A stretch of 57,376 nucleotides of DNA from Streptomyces lycii. Lineage in GTDB: Bacteria > Actinomycetota > Actinomycetes > Streptomycetales > Streptomycetaceae. Of the stretch, positions 18,159 through 26,817 are shown piece after piece. The stretch is taken from assembly GCF_009735685.1 (NCBI RefSeq), contig NZ_WHPN01000428.1, positions 1-57,376 on the forward strand. The letters are read 5' to 3'. Below the pieces are notes generated by a model. It saw only the letters and a program-made list of their open reading frames with translations, had not been told where the DNA came from and searched no databases. The number at the start of each line of letters is the position of its first letter. The first letter of the stretch is position 1. The position numbers and the translations under genes were made by a program.

Positions 18159-18171
18159 GGGAGTGCATGGC

Positions 18172-19200
18172 ATGACCACGCTGAAAGGCACCACAGTGAA
18201 AGGCATCGACGCCCGCGGTGCGCAGCACTGCGAGACGACGGCTCTGGGGGTGCTGCTGCGCCATCAGGGACTCGATCTGTCCGAGCCCATGCTCTTCGGC
18301 CTCGGTTCCGGTCTGTCCTTCGTCTACTGGGACAGCAAGAACATGGACTTTCCCTTCCTCGGGGGGCGGGTCAAGCCCTTCGAGCTGACCAGGAACCTGG
18401 CCGCCGCGCTCGGCCTGGACCTTGTGGTCCGGGAGACCACCTCCCCGCGCCGGGCGTGGGAGAACGTGGCGGCCGCCATCGACGCGGGCCGGCCCGTCGG
18501 ACTGCAACTCGACAGCTACCACCTGGACTACTTCGGTTCGAAGGTGCACTTCGGCGGCCATGTGGTCGCCATGTACGGCTACGACGACCACGACGCCCAC
18601 CTGGTCGACACCGGCCGGCAGGGCGGAGCGGTGTCCACCAGCCTGGCGAGCCTCGCCCGGGCCAGGGCCGAACGGGGCCCGATGACGGCCAGACACCGCT
18701 CCTTCACCCTCACCGCTCCCAGCGCCCCTCCCGCCCCGCGGGGCCACATCATTCCCGCGATCACCGCCTGCGCCGACGCCTTCCTGAACCCGCCCATCGC
18801 CAACCTGGGGCACCGCGGGATCGAGAAGGCCGGCAAGCTGGTGCCCACCTGGCTCCGGCGGACCGGCAACCCCCGGCGCGACCTGCCGCAGGTCGCGCTG
18901 CTGATGGAGGAGGCCGGCACCGGCGGGGCACTGTTCCGGAATCTCTACCGCGACTTCCTCGCCGAATGCACCCAGCTGCTCGACAGCAGCCATCTGCGCA
19001 CCGGCCACGAGCTGTACGCCGAAGCCGCCACCCTGTGGACGGAAGCCGCGGCACTGATCGGCAGGGCGGGGACATCGGGCGACGAGCAGTACCTCGTACG
19101 GGCGGGCAGCGTCCTGCACGAGGTCGCGCGCACAGAGCGCGAGGCCATGCGGGCACTGAGCCGCCTGGGCGGCGATCCCCCGGGCACGACCGCGCCCTGA
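18172..19200 (+). CDS. BtrH N-terminal domain / DUF4872 protein
   Basis: 342 aa. The N-terminal half (about residues 12-150) has the papain-like pattern of the butirosin BtrH N-domain: an early Cys in GAQHCETTALGVLLRHQG, and GGHVVAMYGYDDHDAHLVDT supplying the His and Asp. The C-terminal half (about 165-335) fits the DUF4872 helical domain that usually follows it. BtrH-type proteins transfer acyl groups between carrier protein and acceptor in butirosin synthesis. No biosynthetic partners lie here, so the substrate is unknown. The ATG is chosen because GGGAG sits 8 nt upstream. Confidence 0.8.
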   Translation: MTTLKGTTVKGIDARGAQHCETTALGVLLRHQGLDLSEPMLFGLGSGLSFVYWDSKNMDFPFLGGRVKPFELTRNLAAALGLDLVVRETTSPRRAWENVAAAIDAGRPVGLQLDSYHLDYFGSKVHFGGHVVAMYGYDDHDAHLVDTGRQGGAVSTSLASLARARAERGPMTARHRSFTLTAPSAPPAPRGHIIPAITACADAFLNPPIANLGHRGIEKAGKLVPTWLRRTGNPRRDLPQVALLMEEAGTGGALFRNLYRDFLAECTQLLDSSHLRTGHELYAEAATLWTEAAALIGRAGTSGDEQYLVRAGSVLHEVARTEREAMRALSRLGGDPPGTTAP

Positions 19201-19545
19201 CCGCCCTCCGCACCACGCGGAGGCCGGTTCCCGGCCGAGGGCCCGCCCCGGCCGGCCTGCCGGACCCGACAGCCCGCCCCCTCCGCCCCATCGTGACGTT
19301 CGACACCGGAGGCGCCCCGTCCCGCAGCCCGTGGCGCGCCCCCTGCCCGTACGGCCGCGGGCGTGCCTCGGATCCGCCGCCGCAGCCGTCTCACCAGGCA
19401 TTCCGACGACTGCAGCGTGGCGTCGCGGGGCGGTCCGGAGGGCCCGGGGACGCGCCCGGTCGCCCTCTTCGGTCCCGGCTGTCGCGGGCGCCGAGGCGGA
19501 GTCCCCGGTTCGGCCCCTCGCGGAACCTGTCCTAGACTCGGTGTC
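19201..19545. other. Gene-free stretch upstream of purF
   Basis: 345 bp between the BtrH-domain gene and purF. Apart from the purF -10 candidate at its end, no operator-like palindrome or credible ORF was found. Confidence 0.5.
19533..19538 (+). promoter_or_regulatory. Candidate -10 element of purF (leaderless)
   Basis: TAGACT lies exactly 7 nt before the purF GTG, with no ribosome-binding site between. A weak TTCGGC 18 bp upstream could serve as -35. Confidence 0.5.
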
Positions 19546-21105
19546 GTGCCACGTGGTGACGGACGACTCAGCCACGATCTCCTTCCCGGCGAGAAGGGCC
19601 CTCAGGACGCTTGCGGCGTCTTCGGTGTCTGGGCTCCGGGAGAAGAGGTCGCCAAACTCACCTATTTCGGGCTGTATGCGCTGCAGCACCGGGGACAGGA
19701 GTCCGCGGGAATCGCAGTGAGCAACGGCTCACAGATCCTCGTCTTCAAGGACATGGGTCTGGTCTCCCAGGTCTTCGACGAGACCTCCCTCGGCTCGCTC
19801 CAGGGCCACATCGCCGTGGGCCATGCCCGCTACTCCACCACCGGCGCCTCGGTGTGGGAGAACGCCCAGCCGACGTTCCGCGCCACCGCGCACGGCTCGA
19901 TCGCGCTCGGCCACAACGGCAATCTCGTCAACACCGCCGAACTCGCGGAGCTGGTCGCCGACCTGCCCCGGGACGGCGGCCGGGCGACCCAGGTCGCGGC
20001 GACCAACGACACCGACCTCGTGACCGCGCTGCTCGCCGGGCAGACCGACGAGGACGGCAAGCCGCTGACCGTCGAGCAGGCCGCCCCGCTGGTGCTGCCC
20101 AAGGTGCAGGGCGCCTTCTCCCTCGTCTTCATGGACGAGCACACCCTCTACGCCGCCCGCGACCCGCAGGGCGTCCGCCCGCTGGTCCTCGGCCGGCTGG
20201 AGCGCGGCTGGGTCGTGGCGAGCGAGACCGCGGCACTCGACATCTGCGGCGCGAGCTTCATACGCGAGGTCGAGCCCGGCGAGCTGGTCGCCATCGACGA
20301 GGACGGCCTGCGCAGCACCCGCTTCGCCGACGCCCGCCCCAAGGGCTGCGTCTTCGAGTACGTCTACCTGGCGCGCCCCGACACCGACATCGCGGGCCGC
20401 AACGTCTACCTCTCCCGTGTGGAGATGGGCCGGAGGCTGGCCGCGGAGGCCCCCGCCGACGCCGACCTGGTGATAGCCACCCCGGAGTCCGGTACACCGG
20501 CCGCGGTGGGCTACGCCGAGGCCAGCGGCATTCCGTACGGCTCCGGGCTGGTGAAGAACTCCTACGTCGGCCGGACCTTCATCCAGCCGAGCCAGACCAT
20601 CCGGCAGCTCGGCATCCGGCTCAAGCTCAACCCGCTCAAGGAAGTCATCCGCGGCAAGCGGCTGGTGGTCGTGGACGACTCGATCGTCCGCGGCAACACC
20701 CAGCGCGCCCTGGTCCGGATGCTCCGCGAAGCCGGCGCGGCCGAGATCCACATCCGGATCTCCTCGCCGCCCATCAAGTGGCCGTGCTTCTTCGGCATCG
20801 ACTTCGCAACCCGCGCCGAGCTGATCGCCAACGGGCTGACCATCGACGAGATCGGCAAGTCGATGGGCGCCGACTCGCTGGCGTACATCTCGATCGACGC
20901 GATGGTCGAGTCGACGACCATCCCCAAGAAGGACCTCTGCCGGGCGTGCTTTGACGGTGAGTACCCGATGGACCTGCCGGACCCGGAGCTGCTGGGCAAG
21001 CACCTCCTGGAGGCCGAGGCCCAGGTGCCGAGCAGCGGTGACGCGGACGGACTCGCCTCGCCGACGGCCGGTGTCGGCGGCGCCGACGCGCTGCGCCGCC
21101 CGTGA
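19546..21105 (+). CDS. purF: Amidophosphoribosyltransferase
   Basis: 519 aa, first committed enzyme of purine synthesis (PRPP plus glutamine to phosphoribosylamine). The N-terminal glutaminase begins at Cys23 in ACGVFGVWAPGEE after a 22-residue propeptide, as in processed PurF proteins. The C-terminal PRTase has the PRPP loop LVVVDDSIVRGNTQR. Cysteines in WPCFFGID and CRACFDGEYP match the iron-sulfur ligands of the B. subtilis-type enzyme. The GTG at 19546 gives VPRGDGRLSHDLLPGEKGPQ and a leaderless arrangement; longer frames upstream are not supported. Confidence 0.96.
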   Translation: MPRGDGRLSHDLLPGEKGPQDACGVFGVWAPGEEVAKLTYFGLYALQHRGQESAGIAVSNGSQILVFKDMGLVSQVFDETSLGSLQGHIAVGHARYSTTGASVWENAQPTFRATAHGSIALGHNGNLVNTAELAELVADLPRDGGRATQVAATNDTDLVTALLAGQTDEDGKPLTVEQAAPLVLPKVQGAFSLVFMDEHTLYAARDPQGVRPLVLGRLERGWVVASETAALDICGASFIREVEPGELVAIDEDGLRSTRFADARPKGCVFEYVYLARPDTDIAGRNVYLSRVEMGRRLAAEAPADADLVIATPESGTPAAVGYAEASGIPYGSGLVKNSYVGRTFIQPSQTIRQLGIRLKLNPLKEVIRGKRLVVVDDSIVRGNTQRALVRMLREAGAAEIHIRISSPPIKWPCFFGIDFATRAELIANGLTIDEIGKSMGADSLAYISIDAMVESTTIPKKDLCRACFDGEYPMDLPDPELLGKHLLEAEAQVPSSGDADGLASPTAGVGGADALRRP

Positions 21106-21113
21106 CGCACGCA

Positions 21114-21190
21114 ACGCCGCTGCCCGCACGAGCCGCGTGCACCGCCGCTGCCCGTACGGCCGCCGCACGCACCACTGCTGCCCGTACGCC
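21114..21190. repeat. Three imperfect ~29-bp repeats between purF and purM
   Basis: The 114-bp purF-purM gap holds three copies of a (C)CGCTGCCCGYACG unit followed by GCCGC and GCACC variants, at about 21115, 21144 and 21173. They could represent expansion or a processed leader of purM. Confidence 0.6.
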
Positions 21191-21219
21191 CGACCACGAC
21201 ACGAAAGATCTGAGGCGTC

Positions 21220-22311
21220 ATGTCTGAGACACCTCCCGGCCCGGTCAGCTACGCGTCCGCCGGAGTCGACATCGAAGCGGGTGACCGCGCCGTCGGCCTG
21301 ATGAAGGAGTGGGTGAAGAAGGCCACCCGCCCCGAGGTCGTCGGCGGCCTCGGTGGCTTCGCCGGTCTCTTCGACGCCTCGGCCCTCAAGCGCTACGAGC
21401 GCCCGCTGCTCGCCTCCGCCACGGACGGCGTCGGCACCAAGGTGGACATCGCGCGCCGGCTGGGCGTCTACGACACCATCGGCCACGACCTGGTCGGCAT
21501 GGTCGTCGACGATCTCGTGGTGTGCGGCGCCGAGCCGCTGTTCATGACCGACTACGTCTGTGTCGGCAAGGTGTACCCCGAGCGGGTGGCCGCCATCGTC
21601 AAGGGCATCGCCGAGGGCTGTGTCCTCGCGGGCTGCGCCCTGGTCGGCGGCGAGACGGCGGAGCACCCGGGGCTGCTGGGTCCGGACGACTTCGACGTGG
21701 CGGGCGCGGGCACGGGCGTGGTCGAGGCCGACCGGGTGCTCGGCGCGGAGCGTGTCCGCGCCGGTGACGTGGTGATCGCCATGGAGTCCTCCGGCCTTCA
21801 CTCGAACGGGTACTCACTCGTCCGGCACGTGCTCTTCGACCGGGCGGGCTGGTCGCTGGACCGGGAGGTCGCGGAGTTCGGCCGGACCCTCGGCGAGGAA
21901 CTGCTCGAGCCCACCCGGATCTACTCCCTGGACTGCCTCGCGCTCACCCGCACCACCGAGGTGCACGCCTTCTCGCACGTCACCGGCGGCGGGCTGGCGA
22001 ACAACCTCGCCCGGGTGATCCCCGACGGGCTGCACGCCGGGATCGACCGCTCCACCTGGACCCCGGGCCCGGTCTTCGACCTGGTCGGCAGGGCGGGTGG
22101 CGTCGAGCGGACGGAGCTGGAGAAGACCCTCAACATGGGTGTCGGCATGATCGCGGTCGTGCCGCGGGACTCGGCCGAAGCGGCGCTGACCACGCTCGCG
22201 GACCGGGGTCTGGGCGCCTGGGTGTGCGGCGAGATCACCGAGCGTGACGGTCGGGACAGCCGGGACGGCGGCAACGCGGCCGTCACCCTGAGACACGACT
22301 ACGCCGGCTGA
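21220..22311 (+). CDS. purM: Phosphoribosylformylglycinamidine cyclo-ligase (AIR synthetase)
   Basis: 363-aa ATP-dependent enzyme closing the imidazole ring (FGAM to AIR), the step after PurSQL. Motifs include SYASAGVDIEAGDRAVGLMK, LLASATDGVGTKVDIARR, DLVGMVVDDLVVCGAEPLF and ALVGGETAEHPGLLG. The ATG has GAGG about 5 nt upstream. It is separated from purF by 114 bp of repeats and is probably co-transcribed with it. A bidirectional hairpin follows the gene. Confidence 0.97.
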   Translation: MSETPPGPVSYASAGVDIEAGDRAVGLMKEWVKKATRPEVVGGLGGFAGLFDASALKRYERPLLASATDGVGTKVDIARRLGVYDTIGHDLVGMVVDDLVVCGAEPLFMTDYVCVGKVYPERVAAIVKGIAEGCVLAGCALVGGETAEHPGLLGPDDFDVAGAGTGVVEADRVLGAERVRAGDVVIAMESSGLHSNGYSLVRHVLFDRAGWSLDREVAEFGRTLGEELLEPTRIYSLDCLALTRTTEVHAFSHVTGGGLANNLARVIPDGLHAGIDRSTWTPGPVFDLVGRAGGVERTELEKTLNMGVGMIAVVPRDSAEAALTTLADRGLGAWVCGEITERDGRDSRDGGNAAVTLRHDYAG

Positions 22312-22370
22312 CAGCGTGGAGGACGGCATGCGCGACGCGGCCGGCGGTGACCGGCGGCAGGCAGCACAGA

Positions 22371-22402
22371 ACCCGGTCCGGGGTCAGGACTCCGGACCGG
22401 GT
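22371..22402 (+). terminator. Bidirectional terminator between purM and the DUF3073 gene
   Basis: Perfect 11-bp stem ACCCGGTCCGG/CCGGACCGGGT with a 10-nt loop that could pair further. It lies between two convergent genes. Confidence 0.75.
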
Positions 22403-22436
22403 CGGGTGGTGTGCCGCGGACGCGGGCGCCGCAGCG

Positions 22437-22700
22437 TCAGGCGCGTCGGCGCTGTGCGGACCGGTCGGACGATTGCGACTCCTCGTCGTCCTCGTCCTCG
22501 TCGTCGTTGTACAACTCCGCGTACTGTGCGTACGGGTCGTCGTCCGGCTCATCGTCCTCGAAGCGCTCACCGTTCGGCGGCTGTTTCGTCGTCGATGCGC
22601 CCAGCTCATCGGCCAGACGTGAGAGATCTGTCCCACCGCTGTTGTACTTCAGCTGGCGGGCGACCTTCGTCTGCTTGGCCTTGGCCCGGCCGCGCCCCAT
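22437..22700 (-). CDS. DUF3073 small protein
   Basis: 87-aa actinobacterial protein of unknown function. A basic N-terminus MGRGRAKAKQTKVARQLKY leads to a short helix TDLSRLADELG and a very acidic tail with runs of Asp and Glu (YNDDEDEDDEE). The basic-then-acidic layout suggests RNA or protein binding, but no role is established. The ATG is preceded by GAGGGGG about 8 nt upstream. It is convergent with purM. Confidence 0.88.
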   Translation of the reverse strand: MGRGRAKAKQTKVARQLKYNSGGTDLSRLADELGASTTKQPPNGERFEDDEPDDDPYAQYAELYNDDEDEDDEESQSSDRSAQRRRA

Positions 22701-22922
22701 GGCTCGACCCCCTCGGTAACGGGGCTCGACGGCCCCAGAGTCTTGACACGCGTTCATGAGTCGGAGCGGGCCCTCGGTGAGAGCTCGGTCCGTAGGACTT
22801 CAACGGTACCTGCTTCCGCAGCTCTACGGTACGTCGCCCACAGGACGTGCCACTCGGCAGGTGTCGTGAGGAGCCCTGTCCTCGCTGGTCAAGGCCAGAT
22901 TTTAGCCTCTGGGCGGGATCGA

Positions 22923-22959
22923 CCCGCCGACGGGGGGTGAGTCTTCTCTCGTCGGCGGG
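22923..22959 (-). terminator. Terminator hairpin after vdh
   Basis: 10-bp stem CCCGCCGACG/CGTCGGCGGG with a 17-nt loop, 20 bp past the vdh stop codon on the minus strand. Confidence 0.65.
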
Positions 22960-22979
22960 CCGTCCTGTCTTCTCGCAGG

Positions 22980-24122
22980 TCAGCGCGGGGCGTCCGACGT
23001 CCCGGCGGTACGGGCCCGGGCGATCCGCTGCTCGGCGAGCCGGTCGGCCGCCACGGCGGGCGGCACTCCGTCGGCCTGGGCGCGCTCGAATATGGCCAGC
23101 GTCGTGTCGTAGATCTTCGCAGCCTTGGCCTTCGCCCGGTCGAAGTCGAAGCCGTGCAGCTCGTCGGCGACCTGGATGACACCGCCGGCGTTCACGACGT
23201 AGTCGGGGGCGTAGAGGACACCCCGGTCGGCGAGGTCCTTCTCGACACCCGGGTGGGCGAGCTGGTTGTTCGCGGCCCCGCACACCACCTTGGCGGTCAG
23301 GGCGGGCACCGTGTCGTCGTTCAGCGCGCCGCCGAGTGCGCACGGAGCGTAGACGTCGAGCCCCGCCCGGATCAGTTCCTCGACATCGACGACGGCCTTG
23401 ACCTGCGGATGCCGGGCCAGCACCCGGTCGACGCCCTCGGGCCGGACATCGGTGATCACGACGTGTGCGCCGTCTTCGACCAGATGGTCGACCAGATGGT
23501 GGCCGACCTTGCCGACGCCCGCCACCCCGACCGTGCGGCCCTTCAGGGTGGGCCCGCCCCAGAGGTGCGCCGCGCTCGCCCGCATGCCCTGGAAGACGCC
23601 GAAGGCGGTCAGCACGGAGGAGTCGCCGGCGCCGCCGCCCTCGGGGGAGCGGCCGGTGGTCCAGGGGTTCTCGCGGGCGACGACGTCCATGTCCGCGACG
23701 TAGGTGCCGACGTCACAGGCGGTGACGTAACGGCCGCCGAGCGAAGCCACGAAGCGGCCGTAGGCGAGGAGGAGCTGCTCGCTCTTGAGGCCGCCGTCGG
23801 CGACCGCCGCCGGATCCCCGATGATCACGGCCTTGCCGCCGCCGTGGTCCAGCCCGGCGAGGGCGTTCTTGTACGACATGCCGCGCGCGAGGTTGAGCGC
23901 GTCGCGGACGGCGGCCTCCTCCGGATTGTCCTCGGAGGCGTAGGCGTGGAAGCGGGTGCCGCCGAGGGCCGGGCCCAGGGCGGTCGAGTGGATGGCGATG
24001 ACGGCCTTGAGGCCGCTCTCGCGGTCCTGGCAGAGCACGACCTGTTCGTGGCCGCCCTGCTCGGAGCGGAACAGCGTGGACAGCACGCCGAGATCGTCGG
24101 CGGTGTGGGACACGTCGGTCAC
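22980..24122 (-). CDS. vdh: Valine (Leu/Phe/Val) dehydrogenase
   Basis: 380-aa NAD-dependent amino-acid dehydrogenase, which oxidatively deaminates branched-chain amino acids and supplies acyl-CoA precursors in Streptomyces. Substrate-binding GPALGGTRFHAYAS and the catalytic lysine in LDHGGGKAVI are present; the Rossmann motif is GVAGVGKVGHHL, and APDYVVNAGGVIQV is conserved. The GTG at 24122 has GGGAG 8 nt upstream. A TACGCT -10 candidate lies at 24184-24189 on the minus strand. It is divergent from the following gene. Confidence 0.94.
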   Translation of the reverse strand: MTDVSHTADDLGVLSTLFRSEQGGHEQVVLCQDRESGLKAVIAIHSTALGPALGGTRFHAYASEDNPEEAAVRDALNLARGMSYKNALAGLDHGGGKAVIIGDPAAVADGGLKSEQLLLAYGRFVASLGGRYVTACDVGTYVADMDVVARENPWTTGRSPEGGGAGDSSVLTAFGVFQGMRASAAHLWGGPTLKGRTVGVAGVGKVGHHLVDHLVEDGAHVVITDVRPEGVDRVLARHPQVKAVVDVEELIRAGLDVYAPCALGGALNDDTVPALTAKVVCGAANNQLAHPGVEKDLADRGVLYAPDYVVNAGGVIQVADELHGFDFDRAKAKAAKIYDTTLAIFERAQADGVPPAVAADRLAEQRIARARTAGTSDAPR

Positions 24123-24354
24123 GGTGGTGACTCCCGAAGTCGCGGAGGATGCCCTCCTGCGGGTGGGGAGGGCCGTTGGGCACAGCGTAGAACCTGCCGC
24201 GTCGCGGATCACCGTGCCGCCCGCGATCCGGACCGAAGGGCACTCGGAAGGGTCCGGTACGTAGGCTCTTGTGCCGTACGGGCCGGGGCCCGGGGCATGG
24301 GACGATCCGGACGGCCCGGGGACGGCCCCCGGCCGCTGACGGAGGAGTGAACGG

Positions 24355-25377
24355 GTGGGACAGGGGTCGTTGTTCGTCCCGTATGCGGCGTATCTACGGG
24401 TCTATGAACCGCTGGCGGCCTTCCCGCTCCAGGAACGCGGTCACTGGTCCGCGTACGCCGAGAGCGGCCACCGCCCGACGGCTCAGGACGAGCTGCGCCG
24501 GTCGCTGGGTGATCTGCTGCCCACCCCGCCGGTCGCGGTGCCGGTGCACGAGAGCCGGGACGCCTTCGTCCTTGAGAACGACGGGGTCACCTGCGTCTGC
24601 CCGTGGCGGACCCGGCTGCGCGGCTGGCAGGCGCTGGAGAGCCTGCCGGAGCTGCTGCCGGCGCCGGTGCTGGACGCGGTGCTGCCGCCGGTGGTGCGCC
24701 GCCAGGCGGCCGCCGACTACGAGCGCTGGATCGACGACAACCCGGACGCCCGGCCGTGGATCCGCACGGCGACCTGGCACGTGCCGGTGCGCTGGTTCGC
24801 GCTCTTCTCCGACGAGGAGCGGGAATACGTGCCGGGGCCGGGTGCCGGGAGCCCGGAGGCCGGCCGGCTCCCGGAGGCCGGGGGCGGCCCGGAAACCGGA
24901 GGAGGCCCGGAGGCCGCCGCGGGGGACGGGGGCGCGGAGGCGGACGGCGGCGCAGGCACCGGCCCGGGCGCCGGTGCGGGCGCGGACGCCGACGGTGAGG
25001 CGGTCGGCACGGACGGTGACGCCGCAGGTGGGGAGCCCGTACTCCGTTACCGAACCCCCATGGTCGAGGCCAGGCGCCGGGTGGCCAGGGGCCTTAAAGT
25101 GCTCCGTGACGCTCTCGAGGAGAGCCCGCTCATCGACGGTCTGGAGAACGTGGGCCGCTGGCTGGAGGAGTTCCACCCCCGCTCCCTGGTCGAGCTGGAC
25201 TACGGCGGCCTGGTGCACACACTGGGCCACGACCAGCTGTCCGAGGACCACTCGGCCGCCGATGTCGCGGAGGGCCTGGAGGCCCTGCGCGGCGGCGACC
25301 CCGCCAAGGCGGGCGAGGTCTACCAGCGGCTCGTGGAGCGCTGGCGGGCGGTCCGGGAGCGCCAGTTCGCCAACTGA
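24355..25377 (+). CDS. Uncharacterised actinobacterial protein
   Basis: 340 aa, not assigned to a family. The N-terminus LFVPYAAYLRVYEPLAAFP is followed by a folded region with GDLLPTPPVAVPVHESRDAF and WIRTATWHVPVRWFALFSDEE. A region of about 65 residues rich in Gly, Ala, Glu and Asp (about 160-225) follows, then a conserved C-terminal helical part with VARGLKVLRDALEESPLIDG and RSLVELDYGGLVHTLG. No signal peptide or TM segment is seen. The GTG has GGAGGAGTGA just upstream. Streptomyces genomes carry this gene between vdh and bldC, so it is probably core; its function is unknown. Confidence 0.8.
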   Translation: MGQGSLFVPYAAYLRVYEPLAAFPLQERGHWSAYAESGHRPTAQDELRRSLGDLLPTPPVAVPVHESRDAFVLENDGVTCVCPWRTRLRGWQALESLPELLPAPVLDAVLPPVVRRQAAADYERWIDDNPDARPWIRTATWHVPVRWFALFSDEEREYVPGPGAGSPEAGRLPEAGGGPETGGGPEAAAGDGGAEADGGAGTGPGAGAGADADGEAVGTDGDAAGGEPVLRYRTPMVEARRRVARGLKVLRDALEESPLIDGLENVGRWLEEFHPRSLVELDYGGLVHTLGHDQLSEDHSAADVAEGLEALRGGDPAKAGEVYQRLVERWRAVRERQFAN

Positions 25378-25988
25378 CGGTGCCGGGCGGGTCGGCGGTG
25401 CCGCTGGCCGGGCCGCCGGGCGTGAGCGGTGGTGCCGGAGCCGCGGTGCGGGAGCCGCAATGCTGGAGCGGCGGTGCCGGGGCGTCGTGGTGGCCGTGTG
25501 ACCGCTGTGGCCCCCGGGGCAGGTGATGTGCCCGAACGGCCACCAGAGGTCGGGTCGATCCGGGCCATTGCCGCAAGCGTGACGGAAAGCACCAAGCAGG
25601 GGTCTTGCCCTGATCCGCCTTCCACGTGCCAAAATGGGACAAGGAGTCCAACGCGGGCTCCTTCCGTCCAACTATGGGCGGATTGATCGTTAATTGCACT
25701 CCTTGGTGGGACTCATGGCCACTGGTTACGGTGTGACTGATCGTCACGGCGGGGTGACTGTCCGTTCTGGACCGGTCCATCGGCTTCCGTCGAGGTTGGG
25801 CACCTCGGAGGGCAATTCCATCGGTTTGGCCGACGTCGCTGGACAGATGGTGTAGTTGTAGTGCCGAGGACAAGCCGTTCGTCCTATTACCGACTCGGCC
25901 CGCGTCCGCCATTTCGGGCAACGTGGGTCAAGGTGCAGAATTTAGAGGAAAGAACCGTGATGGTTCGGTTCTCCCGAGGAGGCCGCTC
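25378..25988. other. Long bldC upstream region
   Basis: 611 bp with no recognised ORF. The first 120 bp are G-rich. A 9-bp hairpin (AAGGAGTCC/GGGCTCCTT, 25641-25663) may end the upstream gene. From about 25670 the DNA becomes AT-richer (GATTGATCGTTAATTGC) and carries GTGAC/GTCAC sites. Its length suggests a complex promoter or long leader for bldC. Confidence 0.6.
25733..25758 (+). promoter_or_regulatory. GTGAC/GTCAC cluster, candidate BldD box upstream of bldC
   Basis: GTGAC-TGATC-GTCAC (25733-25747) is a perfect 5-bp inverted repeat with a 5-nt spacer; a third GTGAC lies at 25754-25758. The TGAC-N5-GTCA spacing equals the BldD consensus half-sites, although the central bases differ. BldD is known to bind the bldC promoter in Streptomyces. 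Confidence 0.55.
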
Positions 25989-26195
25989 ATGACCGCTCGC
26001 ACCCCTGATGCCGAGCCGCTGCTGACCCCGGCTGAGGTTGCCACGATGTTCCGCGTGGACCCGAAGACGGTCACCCGTTGGGCCAAGGCTGGCAAGCTCA
26101 CGTCCATCCGCACGCTCGGAGGGCATCGGCGCTACCGCGAAGCGGAGGTCCGTGCACTGCTGGCGGGCATCCCGCAGCAGCGCAGCGAGGCCTGA
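25989..26195 (+). CDS. bldC: Developmental regulator BldC
   Basis: 68-aa MerR-like DNA-binding protein that controls entry into aerial development and antibiotic production. The whole protein is a winged helix-turn-helix, LLTPAEVATMFRVDPKTVTR then WAKAGKLTSIRTLGGHRRYR, with no dimerisation or ligand domain, as known for BldC, which binds head-to-tail on direct repeats. The ATG is 7 nt after GAGGAGG. The longer frame starting at 25923 adds non-conserved residues. A Rho-independent terminator follows at 26310. Confidence 0.97.
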   Translation: MTARTPDAEPLLTPAEVATMFRVDPKTVTRWAKAGKLTSIRTLGGHRRYREAEVRALLAGIPQQRSEA

Positions 26196-26640
26196 CAACC
26201 GCATAAATGGGCATTTCCGGGCCTCGGCCCGGCTCTGGCCCACACAGCTCGACACGACGGGAACCTGCCCCTACAGGCTCCGAGTCCTCTTCGCGGAGGA
26301 AGCGTCGTCGATCGCGCCGGACTCCGCCGGGTCCGGCGCGATCTTTCTTGTGCCCGTACGGCGGCCTCCGGGCCCGGTGCGGGCGCCTCGCGGGGCGCGG
26401 CCGCGGCCGTACCGCGGTGTGCCGGTGGTGCCTCGCCGGCCGTCCCGGGGGACCTCCGGGGTGTGCGGCGAGGGTCGGGAACCGGCCGTTCGGAGAGCCC
26501 TTCCGGGCAGTGCAATTGCACATATTAAATCGAGCTGTTGTAAGCGGGGTCTAAGTTCCCCCACTTGTAAAACTCATTCGGTGACACCCGTCACATGCCG
26601 CCGTGCTTGTCCGCTTCAACTGCCGTACGGTAATGGGCCA
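26196..26640. other. Region between bldC and the DUF6274 gene
   Basis: 445 bp containing the bldC terminator and an AT-rich island from about 26510 to 26580 with two inverted repeats: GTGCAATTGCAC (26510-26521) and GTGAC-ACCC-GTCAC (26581-26594). No ORF was recognised. Confidence 0.55.
26310..26349 (+). terminator. Rho-independent terminator of bldC
   Basis: Perfect 13-bp stem GATCGCGCCGGAC/GTCCGGCGCGATC, 8-nt loop, followed by TTTCTT. It is the most classical terminator in the window. Confidence 0.88.
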
Positions 26641-26817
26641 TTACGGGCGTGACGGCTCCGGTGCGGCGGTCGTCGGGGGTTCGGCCTGCGCTTCCATGGC
26701 CAGGCGCAGCAGTCTGCGGCAGGCGGGACAGCGCCGGGTGAGATGGCGGTTGCCGACCGCGGCGGCCAGATGGGCGCGCAGCAGCGCCCTCGTCTCGTGC
26801 CTCGTGGACGTCGTCAT
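26641..26817 (-). CDS. DUF6274-type miniprotein with a single CPAC motif
   Basis: 58 aa. The N-terminal amphipathic helix TSTRHETRALLRAHLAAA is followed by HLTRRCPACRRLLRLAMEAQ and a Pro/Thr/Ala-rich tail. One CxxC plus a nearby His could bind half a zinc site, perhaps in a dimer. Function is unknown. The start is well supported by GGGAGGT 6-7 nt before the ATG. It is preceded by a plausible TTGACG-N17-TACCCA promoter and convergent with bldC. Confidence 0.75.
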   Translation of the reverse strand: MTTSTRHETRALLRAHLAAAVGNRHLTRRCPACRRLLRLAMEAQAEPPTTAAPEPSRP

